Made by a program: the position numbers and the translations under genes
Part shown: piece after piece, positions 18,913-27,156 of the stretch
How positions within the stretch are numbered: the stretch's first letter is position 1
Layout: each line of letters opens with the position of its first letter
Assembly (NCBI GenBank): GCA_001970955.1
Contig: MPUH01000983.1
Location: forward strand, 1-27,156
Source of the DNA: Stentor coeruleus
Taxonomy: Eukaryota > Ciliophora > Heterotrichea > Heterotrichida > Stentoridae
Direction of reading: 5' to 3'
DNA length: 27,156 nt
Notes under the pieces: generated by a model
Told to the model about the DNA's origin: nothing
Seen by the model: the letters and a program-made list of their open reading frames with translations, nothing else
The model's database searches: none

Positions 18913-21900
18913 TTAACCTTGGCAATATCCTTTGTGTAAAGCATAATTTCCAATATATTTAGTTTTACATTTTATACAATAATAACTATAGCAGCAATTC
19001 ATAAAAATATAAAATGTATCATCAGTACCAATATCAGAAACAACTTTATGCAGATGACATGTAAATTTTCTAAGACATTTTGAGCATTTATTACTATTAG
19101 GAACTCTACAATTTTTACATTCTAAATGCAAACAGTCCATTTTCATCAGATTCGCATTACTAAAACAACTACAACACACTTTTTCCAAACAGTTTATACA
19201 AAACCCCCAATTCATATCATATATTGTAATCCTAGTCATTTCCCCACAGTTTAAACAAGGTTTATGCGAACATTCTGAACAATTCCCATAATCATCTAAT
19301 TCGTTTTTTTGTGTAATTTTACAGCATTTTTGGCATTTGTTTTGACTACAACTTAAACAACACCCAATATTATCCTCAGTATCAGCTGTATAAATTTCAT
19401 GGCAAAAATTACATATTTTTTCATTATTTCCTATATCATTATATGAAATGCTAAATTCATTTTTCACAACCGGATTTATATATTTTATGCATTCGGGGCA
19501 TATATTATCATCAGATAATTTTATTTTGGGATAAAGCTTGTTGCATTTTAAACACAATTCTAATTTAGCGCATTCACGACATTTAAATGACTGGGTTAAA
19601 TATTCTAAAAATTCATTCTTTTTACATATTTGGCAAATTCCTAATCCTGCACAAGCTAAGCACATATCACTACATCCCATATCCTCAGGATTAAAATATT
19701 TTAAGCATTTTACGCATTGTTGTAGTTTTAAGCATTTCGGACAAAGTTGTTTTACTGCTTCACAAGGTTTCATTAACAAACGTAAAGATTTTTGTGTAGG
19801 TATTTCACATAAACTGCATTTAAAAAATTCTGGACACAAAAGTTCTGTAGGGCCTTTTATTGCAGAATCTGATTTATAATTTAACCCCTGCCTTCTAGAG
19901 TTTGTTTTGTTAATACAATCTTTACATATTTTATGTATAGTATCTAACAACTCTTCATGAATTTTATGACATAATAAGCATAGCATTTTCAAACATATAT
20001 TGCATAGATTTTTTTCCCTGAAATTTTCATTTTGTATTCCTTGAATTTCATTAATAAAATACTCTCTATTGCAATTTGAACATTCCCTTTTATTCTTAAA
20101 ACAGTTTTTACACAATTTCCCTTCTAATAAAACTGGTACAAAATTATTGCAATACGAGCATTGAACAGATAAACACATTTTGCATTCTGATTTTAATTGA
20201 ATTATATGAATATTGTTATTACATAATACATATCCTCTACATAAAGGACATGAAACATATGTGTTGAAGCATTCATAGCAAATATGCCCACATCGTTTAA
20301 TAAAACATTCTGGGCTTCTGCATGTTTGACATTGTTGCTTACATGCTTGCATATCACAAAAAACACAAGAAAAAGTGTGTTGATCAAGCCAAAGACCATA
20401 TTCTTTTGCTGGGTTTTTACAGAAAGTGCAAAGATGTTTTAGGAGTTTTGAGCATTTTGGGCAGGTTTCTAGATCAGAGTATTTTATACAATTAGAGCAG
20501 ATCCAGTTTTTACAAGGGGCTAACATTTTACATGACTTTGAGCATTGGCCACAGTAATGACAAATGCTGATGTTGCATTCTGAGGATGAAAATGATAGGT
20601 TTTCGCAATCTAAACATTTTTTATGCCCACATTTTAATGGGGTTTGCAGTTTGAATTTATGATTTTTGCACAAGTCACAGAAGAAATCAGGGTTTTCTTT
20701 ACAGACTACACATTGATTTATGTCATCTAAACATTCACTGCATAAATTGTGGGAACATTTTTTATAAACTCTTTTGTTGAGGTTACATGCTTCACAGTCT
20801 GAGAAACAGATAATGCAATAGTTTGTGTCTTTTAAGCAGATTTTGCATATTTTGTGACGGCAAGAAAACTTTTCTTGGTATTGGTTAATCTTGCAAACTT
20901 GGCATAAGACTTTTTGATAGAGTTTACAGCTTTGGATGTGTTTGTCTTTACAGGTTTCGCATAAAATGTGACTGCATTTAAGCTTTTCGTTGGCTTGTAA
21001 AGGATTTTTACATTCAAAGCATTCTTCTTTGCATTGAAGACAATCATTGGAATCATTTTTCTTGCATTTGACACAAAGTTTGTGTTTGCCGCAGTTTAGT
21101 GCATAAGCGAAATTCTTTTTCTTACATTCAACACACTCATTAAAATCAAGATTATCCGTACATGCTTTGCAGCCCCCAGCATTTTCAAAAGGATTACAAA
21201 GGTTACACAAAATATGTTCCAACTTATCACATTTTATCTCAGATAAATTCCTAACCGACTTACACACGTAACATTTTTTAATACACAAAAGACACATGCT
21301 TTGCTTCACGCATTCCAGTTCATTTTCTTTGCACTTTTTACATAAAAAATGTAAGCAACTTAAAGATTCCCCAATATCAAACTCTTGACAATTGGTGCAT
21401 TTCAGAGCACAAGGACAATAATTTTTATTAAAGCAGATTTTACAAGCTTTATGTATCCCACACGCATACTTTTTTAAATTTTTTGCTAAAACCCCACAGT
21501 TTATGCATTTTTTTTCTATCATACACTGCATACAGCATTTATTCCCTTCAAAGCAAACTTGACAAACTAAATGATTTGTTTTATTTTTTATATTTCCAAT
21601 AACATTTTTGCATCCTCTACATATTTTGCATGGAGGACATACAGTATTCCATTCATCAAAGCATCTTTCACAAAAATTATGACGGCATTGTGCACTTTTC
21701 AAATTGCAAAATGATCCACACATAACACAAGGATATTCTTTAAAAAATTTTAGCCTAGTAGAACAGTAAACACACATTAGCTTATTAAAAATTTCATCTT
21801 TTTCTTTGAATTTGACTTTACAATTATTGCAACCTAAGCAAAAAAGGCATTTACAAACACAAATTAGCTTATTAGAAATTTCATCTTTTTCTTTGAATTT

Positions 21901-23028
21901 GACTTTACAATTATTGCAACCTAAGCAAAAAAGGCATTTACCGTTATTATTATTATTAGCAAGGCATTTAGTACAATTATAATGTTCACAGGATATTTTT
22001 TTGCAATTGTATTTTGATTTATTACACCCACTACATGTTTTAGAACATTTTGTGCATTCGTTTTTATTATTTAAACATTTCTCGCAAGCAAAATGTTTTT
22101 TGCAATGAAAAAGTTTAGATCTCTCTGTAGTCATCCCACAATTATAACAAGGACATAATTTATGGCATTTTTTGCATTTTTTCCCAATTAAGCATGCTGA
22201 GCATATTAAATGTTTACATTCAGGAGCTTCTTTACATTCTGATAGTTTTTCACATCCATAGCATTTTGTGCATTGGCAGGTTTTTTTTAATAAAACACAA
22301 TCTTCGCATATAGCATGTTTAAAAAAATTACAGAAACTTTTATTTCCACCTCGAGGTGTTTTACATATAAAACATTTATATTTTATTGTTTTTCCTTGAC
22401 ATTCAGGACATCCAGGAACTTTCATAATCAGCTTTTTTTCACAGTCTTCACAATAAGGATGTTTTTTGCATATTAATTTTTCTACATTACAGATTTTTTC
22501 GCAATATGTGCATTTTTTTTGACAAATTAAACAAATAGGGAGTTTTATACATGAGTCACATACTGGGTGTTTACATCCTTGGAATTTTTGTTTAGGGTTT
22601 TCTTTGCTACAGATTTGGCATTTACAGATATAACAAGTGTTAATGAATTTTTTTGAACATGGACTACAGAGACTGTGAAAATTACAGATTGATATGCTGG
22701 ATGATGGGCTCGAGCATATGCTACAAAAACATGATGGGCATTGAAAAGATAATTCACGGCATTCTGAACAGAATTTGTGCTTTTTAGCTTGGCAATTTTT
22801 CGCTGGGATTGTTCCGCATCTATCACATTTTTTAGGAGGTGGGACTTCTTTTAGATATTCTATTGTTATGCTAGATTTACAATGGGCACATTGCATTTTG
22901 AGTTCAGTTAATGCTTTTGCACAGTTATCACAAAGTCCATGCAGTTCTGAAGAGTTCACAAAATACTTCACATCCACCAAACCACATAATGCACAAAGTT
23001 TCTGGCAAATCTTTCCATTCATATTCAT
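18913..23028 (-). CDS. Giant Cys-rich protein of tandem RING-like zinc fingers
   Basis: One uninterrupted frame of 1371 residues with very high Cys content (14 in the first 100 residues) spaced almost entirely as CxxC. Most of the length is a repeated unit of about 40-50 residues: CxxC, a linker, then a C-x-H-x2-C-x2-C core (for example FQGCKHPVCDSC, YKKCSHNLCSEC, PLKCGHKKCLDC), then another CxxC. That is the order of zinc ligands in RING/treble-clef fingers, so it probably folds as a string of more than a dozen zinc sites. There is no signal peptide and no transmembrane helix, so it should be intracellular. A ubiquitin-ligase or scaffold role is inference: no single unit matches a canonical RING fully. 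An 87-nt tandem duplication lies at 21768-21941. The start is the first of two close ATGs. It stops with TAA. Confidence 0.85.
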   Translation of the reverse strand: MNMNGKICQKLCALCGLVDVKYFVNSSELHGLCDNCAKALTELKMQCAHCKSSITIEYLKEVPPPKKCDRCGTIPAKNCQAKKHKFCSECRELSFQCPSCFCSICSSPSSSISICNFHSLCSPCSKKFINTCYICKCQICSKENPKQKFQGCKHPVCDSCIKLPICLICQKKCTYCEKICNVEKLICKKHPYCEDCEKKLIMKVPGCPECQGKTIKYKCFICKTPRGGNKSFCNFFKHAICEDCVLLKKTCQCTKCYGCEKLSECKEAPECKHLICSACLIGKKCKKCHKLCPCYNCGMTTERSKLFHCKKHFACEKCLNNKNECTKCSKTCSGCNKSKYNCKKISCEHYNCTKCLANNNNNGKCLFCLGCNNCKVKFKEKDEISNKLICVCKCLFCLGCNNCKVKFKEKDEIFNKLMCVYCSTRLKFFKEYPCVMCGSFCNLKSAQCRHNFCERCFDEWNTVCPPCKICRGCKNVIGNIKNKTNHLVCQVCFEGNKCCMQCMIEKKCINCGVLAKNLKKYACGIHKACKICFNKNYCPCALKCTNCQEFDIGESLSCLHFLCKKCKENELECVKQSMCLLCIKKCYVCKSVRNLSEIKCDKLEHILCNLCNPFENAGGCKACTDNLDFNECVECKKKNFAYALNCGKHKLCVKCKKNDSNDCLQCKEECFECKNPLQANEKLKCSHILCETCKDKHIQSCKLYQKVLCQVCKINQYQEKFSCRHKICKICLKDTNYCIICFSDCEACNLNKRVYKKCSHNLCSECLDDINQCVVCKENPDFFCDLCKNHKFKLQTPLKCGHKKCLDCENLSFSSSECNISICHYCGQCSKSCKMLAPCKNWICSNCIKYSDLETCPKCSKLLKHLCTFCKNPAKEYGLWLDQHTFSCVFCDMQACKQQCQTCRSPECFIKRCGHICYECFNTYVSCPLCRGYVLCNNNIHIIQLKSECKMCLSVQCSYCNNFVPVLLEGKLCKNCFKNKRECSNCNREYFINEIQGIQNENFREKNLCNICLKMLCLLCHKIHEELLDTIHKICKDCINKTNSRRQGLNYKSDSAIKGPTELLCPEFFKCSLCEIPTQKSLRLLMKPCEAVKQLCPKCLKLQQCVKCLKYFNPEDMGCSDMCLACAGLGICQICKKNEFLEYLTQSFKCRECAKLELCLKCNKLYPKIKLSDDNICPECIKYINPVVKNEFSISYNDIGNNEKICNFCHEIYTADTEDNIGCCLSCSQNKCQKCCKITQKNELDDYGNCSECSHKPCLNCGEMTRITIYDMNWGFCINCLEKVCCSCFSNANLMKMDCLHLECKNCRVPNSNKCSKCLRKFTCHLHKVVSDIGTDDTFYIFMNCCYSYYCIKCKTKYIGNYALHKGYCQG
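21768..21941. repeat. 87-nt in-frame tandem duplication inside the Cys-rich gene
   Basis: 21768-21854 and 21855-21941 are near-identical tandem copies (offset 87), differing at only a few bases. Each encodes 29 residues starting KCLFCLGCNNCKVKFKEKDE, that is one half-finger. Protein differences between copies are Ser/Phe, Ile/Met and Cys/Tyr. With these few differences it is a recent but not instant duplication, unlike the perfect N-flanking repeats. Confidence 0.9.
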
Positions 23029-23425
23029 TTAATATTATAATCCATATTTTTATATCTTTCAATCTAATATAGTATTAATCCCACAAACCAATTCTTAATT
23101 TATACTTACTATCTATTATTTCACATCATAATTTTTTTTTTAACACAATTCATTCAATGAAAAACAAATTTCTCACTACAGGCAACTCAATAAACCTTAA
23201 TATCCCCTTACTCATTAATAAAACCCAATCCCAAACTTTATATTTCATCAATGCACATCTGCATATGCCATAAATTATACAAAAAAATTTCCATCTTACA
23301 CAACAACAAAAAAGCCAACTCTAAATCAAACACTACATAAAATCATATCCAAAACTCTTCTTATCCTTTTCCACAACATCCTATTCAATACTCCACATAA
23401 TTATTTCAAAAATCTCATCATATAA
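23029..23425. other. Divergent intergenic region
   Basis: About 400 nt between the starts of the Cys-rich gene (minus) and the acid phosphatase gene (plus). It is AT-rich, clearly C-rich and G-poor on the plus strand, as upstream of other plus-strand genes. No open frame or RNA gene is visible. It must contain both promoters. Confidence 0.6.
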
Positions 23426-24661
23426 ATGTTTATTTTTATCCTACCTTTCTGTTTTTTTCCATTTCTAGTCTCATCAGAGCTAGTTGGTCTTGTCCAATTA
23501 GCAAGACATGGTGCTAGAAGTCCATTAAAAAAATATCCTTGGGACAATTCTCCCTGGAAAGTAGAAATGGGTGAATTAACTAGTGAAGGATCTATGCAGC
23601 ATTATATAATAGGCCAAGAATTCAGACAAAGATACATAATCAAAGAAAAGTTCTTAAACTCCACATTATCTTTACAAGAAATCTACATCCAAAGCACAGA
23701 TTTTCGTAGGACAATCAAAAGTGCTCAATCTCAAATGTTAGGTTTTTATCCAAATGGCCCTATATTATCTTCTAATTCAATGCAATCAAAAGCTATCCCT
23801 CCATTTGAAATCCCAGAATTTTCTAATACAATGAATACCTTAGGATTAAATGCTTTACCTTATAGTTTTCAACCTGTTGTTATAAAAGTTATGGAAAAAA
23901 AACATGATCGTTTACTTCTTGGGCATGAAGATGGATGTGAGATTATGAAAGAGTATAAAAAAGCTGCTAAAGAATATGATACTTATAAATTACGTGTTTT
24001 AGATTATGAGAAAAGATATAAGGATAAATTAGAGAAGATATTGAATATGGGAATTATAAGTTTTGAAGAAGCTTCATATGTTGCTGATGCACTTGAATGT
24101 ATAAAATTTCATAATTATCCTTTACCTGATGGGATTGATGAGAATATTTATGATGCACTTATGGAAATTAAAGATTATAAGAATAGCTTTTTTTATGAGG
24201 TTGAAGATGCTTTAAAACTTGCTGTGTCAGAGTTTTTTATAGAACTTGTTAAAACATTTAATAAGATTATCAAAGTTCATAGTTTGGATGAAAATAAAGA
24301 AACTGATACAGAGACTTTGGATGTAGATAAAGTTAATAGTTTTATTCAAAGTGTACCGAAATATAAACTTTATTTAGCACATGACACAACTCTTATTAGT
24401 ATTTTATCAGCTTTAGAAGCTTGGAACTCTTTTGCTCCACCATTTGCATCCACACTTTTGTTTGAGTTACACAAGATAAATGGAGATTTTTTAGTAAAAA
24501 CAATATTTAATGATGTTGTACTAAAAATGCAAAAATGCTATAGTGGTTTATGCAATTATAATTACTTTAAGACTATGCTAGAAAAAAAAATAAACCCTAA
24601 GTATGAGCTTATATGCCAAGTAAATATAGTTAAGAATAAAGAAACTATAAACGGCCAATAG
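23426..24661 (+). CDS. Secreted histidine acid phosphatase
   Basis: The 411-residue protein belongs to the histidine phosphatase superfamily, branch 2 (acid phosphatase/phytase type). A signal peptide (MFIFILPFCFFPFLVSS, 1-17) is followed by LARHGARSP (25-33), where His28 is the expected phosphorylated nucleophile and Arg27/Arg31 bind phosphate. DFRRTIKSAQS (92-102) carries the family's third phosphate-binding Arg, and LAHDTT (317-322) gives the catalytic His319-Asp320 proton donor. All key residues are present, so the enzyme should hydrolyse phosphomonoesters, probably in a lysosome or food vacuole or outside the cell. There is no C-terminal anchor. The middle (180-310) is helical and charged and poorly conserved. 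A 15-nt stretch at 24620-24634 (GTAA...AAG, in phase) could be an unspliced-looking intron encoding VNIVK; I leave it in. It stops with TAG, 36 nt from the convergent gene. Confidence 0.92.
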   Translation: MFIFILPFCFFPFLVSSELVGLVQLARHGARSPLKKYPWDNSPWKVEMGELTSEGSMQHYIIGQEFRQRYIIKEKFLNSTLSLQEIYIQSTDFRRTIKSAQSQMLGFYPNGPILSSNSMQSKAIPPFEIPEFSNTMNTLGLNALPYSFQPVVIKVMEKKHDRLLLGHEDGCEIMKEYKKAAKEYDTYKLRVLDYEKRYKDKLEKILNMGIISFEEASYVADALECIKFHNYPLPDGIDENIYDALMEIKDYKNSFFYEVEDALKLAVSEFFIELVKTFNKIIKVHSLDENKETDTETLDVDKVNSFIQSVPKYKLYLAHDTTLISILSALEAWNSFAPPFASTLLFELHKINGDFLVKTIFNDVVLKMQKCYSGLCNYNYFKTMLEKKINPKYELICQVNIVKNKETINGQ

Positions 24662-24697
24662 TAGATAGAAAATCATAATTAGTTTATTACTAAGTAA

Positions 24698-26203
24698 CTA
24701 GTTGCCAGAAAGCACATAGCATTTGTAATGATATTTTTTCCCTCCTTCACTGATCCCATTTTCTGAAAGTTTGAAAGCTTGCTTGCATATGTCACATTCT
24801 TGGATTATTATACTTGGCACAATTATATCTGTTCCTGGATTTGTTTTAACATCAGCTGCAGTACTATCACCAGTTTTATCAAGATCTTGAATACACATAT
24901 CACTGTTATGAGGTTTTTTCAAGTCATCAGGTTCTGCCATAATTTTCCTATTCCCCGATCCCATCGTCACAATAAATATTCCAAATAGAAGTTGATAAGT
25001 AATCATGGTAAAAGCGGCAAAAATCACAGTGATTATATAAAAAGTAGTCCCAATCTTAGCACAAAGGGTGAATTTATCAGAAAAGTTCTCAATATTACAA
25101 TCAGCTCCATATGCGATTTTTGATTTAACAACATAGTATATTAAACTTGTAAGTAAAATAACTGTATACAATACTGGGTATAAGTGGTTCAAAAAATTTG
25201 TCCCAAGGCGGATCTTGAAAATCAAATGGAAAAACGATTCTAACCACAGGAAAACGAAAAAATACCCAACAGCCTCAATATAAAAAACAGTATCACTAAT
25301 TGAGTCTAAAGTTTCAAAAACATGACAAGATTCTTGTGAAATTTTGCATTCCTGTCCTAAAATACACGATATCGGTAGGTTTTTATAAGTGTTTATTTCA
25401 TTGACATACTGAATATTAATTGTTATTTCTGAAAAATCTTTATAACTCGCTGTTGGGTATATTTTACTCAATACATACAAAGTTTGTGTTACTAAAAGCA
25501 TAAGAAAAGGATTTAAAAACTTAGCTGTAGATACTGTAGTTAGATTTTGTATAATCCTAATACTATCATAAATTCTTGAAACAATCATAATTATTGCACA
25601 AAAAATACTTAAAACTAAAGATGCAATAGAAAGATAAACTCCATATTCAGAGTTGATCTCGCCGCTTTTTTTATTACTGTCAACATTTACGTTTGATACT
25701 ATAAGAAAAGATGTGATTCCTGCACATTTGACTAAAGGAAAAATCCAGATTATAAACAAGAAAAATCTTGGACTTCCATATGGCCTGTTAATAATTTTTA
25801 GGGTAATTCTTTCCATGAGCATAATCATAATAAAAATTGATGTGATTTCAAAACCTAAGAAAATATTTTTAGCTGTTTCTAGCTTGTCAGATATATCGCA
25901 AATAGTAGAATCTTCTGATGAGTTACAAGATAGCTCTTTTAAACATTGATAGTTGGCTTGATCATAATTTTCAGGGGTTTTTATGCTATAGAAAAGAGTA
26001 TGTGTGAACTCTTGAGAATTGGATTTGAATGAAGTCCATGGAGACCCAAATAAGGAGTATAAGGATATAATAAAACAGGCTATGAGAAGAAAAAGGCATA
26101 GAAAATGAATAAGAAGCATACTTTTTATTATTGGATTTAGAGATTGTACTACAATAAAACAGGCTATGAGAAGAAAAAGGCATAGAAAATGAATAAGAAG
26201 CAT
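24698..26203 (-). CDS. Multi-pass membrane protein with C-terminal half-LIM zinc motif
   Basis: The longest frame gives 501 residues. Hydrophobic helices lie at about 1-19, 30-51, 115-133, 147-170, 190-210, 229-246, 304-328, 342-360 and 386-414. The first is a duplicate of the second, created by an 84-nt tandem repeat. The ancestral start is probably the ATG at 26119, giving 473 residues and eight helices. Cys-bearing loops lie at 86-102 and 280-293. After the last helix, a polar cytosolic tail (415-465) leads to C470-x2-C473-x18-H492-x2-C495, the first zinc site of a LIM domain (GKKYHYKCYV is LIM-like). The protein then stops, so the second zinc half is missing. I know of no family with this arrangement and give no function. 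It is similar in layout to the gene at 17471-18751. It stops with TAG. Confidence 0.75.
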   Translation of the reverse strand: MLLIHFLCLFLLIACFIVVQSLNPIIKSMLLIHFLCLFLLIACFIISLYSLFGSPWTSFKSNSQEFTHTLFYSIKTPENYDQANYQCLKELSCNSSEDSTICDISDKLETAKNIFLGFEITSIFIMIMLMERITLKIINRPYGSPRFFLFIIWIFPLVKCAGITSFLIVSNVNVDSNKKSGEINSEYGVYLSIASLVLSIFCAIIMIVSRIYDSIRIIQNLTTVSTAKFLNPFLMLLVTQTLYVLSKIYPTASYKDFSEITINIQYVNEINTYKNLPISCILGQECKISQESCHVFETLDSISDTVFYIEAVGYFFVFLWLESFFHLIFKIRLGTNFLNHLYPVLYTVILLTSLIYYVVKSKIAYGADCNIENFSDKFTLCAKIGTTFYIITVIFAAFTMITYQLLFGIFIVTMGSGNRKIMAEPDDLKKPHNSDMCIQDLDKTGDSTAADVKTNPGTDIIVPSIIIQECDICKQAFKLSENGISEGGKKYHYKCYVLSGN

Positions 26204-26239
26204 ACTTTTTATTATTGGATTTAGAGATTGTACTACAAT
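26069..26239. repeat. Perfect 84-nt tandem duplication at the 5' end of the membrane-protein gene
   Basis: 26069-26152 is repeated exactly at 26153-26236, and the match runs three bases further. At 84 nt it keeps frame and copies the start codon plus the first 27 codons (MLLIHFLCLFLLIACFI). There is no N between the copies. It is either a very recent duplication or an assembly overlap like those at the N positions. Confidence 0.9.
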
Positions 26240-27156
26240 TCATATTTAGATAAAAATTAGGTTGCTGAAGAGGATTGTATAAAAATGAATAATGATAATT
26301 ATATGGATAGAATATGAATACATATATCATTTTTATAAAGAAATTAGTTTTAATGTAGATAATAAAGGTTTCAAAAAAGTTAAAGTTATAATAACCGTAG
26401 CCTGGTGAATTATTTTAGGTATTTTATTGTAGAAGATTGAAAAGATAATATGAATAGTTTAAATACTAAAAGAGGTTTAGATGGGATTTATATTGTATTA
26501 TATTTATAAGAGTAAAAGTAAATCTTTAAGTGAAATACTAGAGTGAATTTGAGATACTTGTTTCTGTTTTTTGTGATTTGAACTTTTAGCCATTATGAAA
26601 TCTCGGTTGAGCAAAATCATCATAAGCTGGAGTGTTTCTGATATCAAACTTCTTGAAATGTTTTAACAATATACTGCATTTTATTACGCATATAATACAT
26701 TTTTGCTTTTTTTATGGGTAAGAATTTTTAGGTTTAAAAATATCAGAAATTTAATTGGATTCTTTTAATTAAAGATTTCGTTGCAGACAGTTTTTGTATA
26801 AAGGGATTTTACAATTTTATTAGGATTTTACTAGATTTTAATGCTTTTTAGCATTAAATATAATATAAAGAGAAATAAAGCTTAGCCATGGAGATATAAT
26901 TTCAAAAACTTGTGAATTTAGGAAAAATAATTGGTACTTTATTACAGATGAGCATATTTTATCATACTCGTTTAGATATTTTAAAGATTATATTTAAAGT
27001 TACATAAAGTTATATTTAATATAAATATTTTTTCTATCTTATGATTAGTAATGTAATAAAATATTTTATTAAAGTATATTATATTTAATTATTATTAGCA
27101 TTTGATTTTTAACGCTTAATAAATTTTCGGAAAAGCACTTTTATAAAAGGTGGTTT
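26204..27156. other. AT-rich region at the window's right end, no recognised gene
   Basis: Upstream of the membrane-protein gene. It is AT-rich with G exceeding C on the plus strand to about 26600, as expected upstream of a minus-strand gene. A short coding-like frame on the minus strand (26660-26586) reads HFKKFDIRNTPAYDDFAQPR, then ends HNG and TAA, without a start. It may be a gene remnant or the last exon of something unseen, and I do not call a gene. The last 250 nt are plain AT. Confidence 0.5.

Noticed and set aside
19538..19879. A 113-codon plus-strand frame opposite the Cys-rich gene
   Set aside because: Its His/Ser/Lys bias is the antisense of Cys- and Lys-rich codons; no independent support.
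24620..24634. A possible second 15-nt intron in the phosphatase gene (GTAA...AAG)
   Set aside because: It is in phase, contains no stop and ends AAG rather than TAG, so nothing in the sequence forces splicing.
1..27156. tRNA genes, rRNA, CRISPR arrays, transposons or telomeric repeats
   Set aside because: I looked for T-loop-like GC islands, spaced repeats, transposase-like frames and terminal C/A repeats on both strands and saw none that were convincing.

Overview
The window looks like macronuclear DNA of a heterotrich ciliate, most like Stentor. It is strongly AT-rich with a eukaryotic gene set and almost no introns. The one intron I can place with confidence is exactly 15 nt long (15941-15955). 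TAA and TAG both act as true stops: of 15 complete genes about nine end in TAA and six in TAG. This rules out the Tetrahymena/Paramecium code, in which those codons are Gln. No gene needs TGA read as Trp. The species assignment is inference; the short intron and the stop usage are seen directly.

Layout. 1-1842: two tandem minus-strand paralogues of an unrecognised secreted protein, the first cut by the window edge. 2055-4421: a phosducin-like protein (PhLP2/PDCL3 type), then a Ser/Pro-rich protein with DI-x-G-x-SP repeats whose frame appears to shift at its end. 5215-9642: a small MGCC EF-hand protein, SURF1, a RING-H2 protein and a 90-residue MGTC protein. 10832-12218: ribosomal protein eS4 and an Atg8-family protein, transcribed divergently. 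12952-16512: a NOT4-like RNA-binding protein without the RING, tail to tail with a guanylate-binding-protein (GBP)-like GTPase carrying the 15-nt intron. 17471-26203: an eight-pass membrane protein, a 1371-residue Cys-rich tandem RING-like protein, a secreted histidine acid phosphatase, and a second multi-pass membrane protein with a half LIM motif.

Genes lie on both strands as single transcription units. I see no operon and no functional cluster. Housekeeping genes (eS4, SURF1, Atg8, PhLP2) are mixed with lineage-specific families. Convergent neighbours are very close (36, 51, 150 and 161 nt), while several other gaps are 0.7-1.2 kb.

Two signals cut across the genes. First, many flanks have extreme strand asymmetry: C-rich and almost G-free upstream of genes, G-rich and almost C-free downstream, read on the coding strand. 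Second, four single-N gaps are each flanked by a direct repeat of 40-140 nt, which are most likely unmerged contig overlaps. Two further short tandem duplications without an N (84 and 87 nt) lie in frame inside genes and could be genuine recent duplications. I found no tRNA, rRNA, CRISPR array or transposon.
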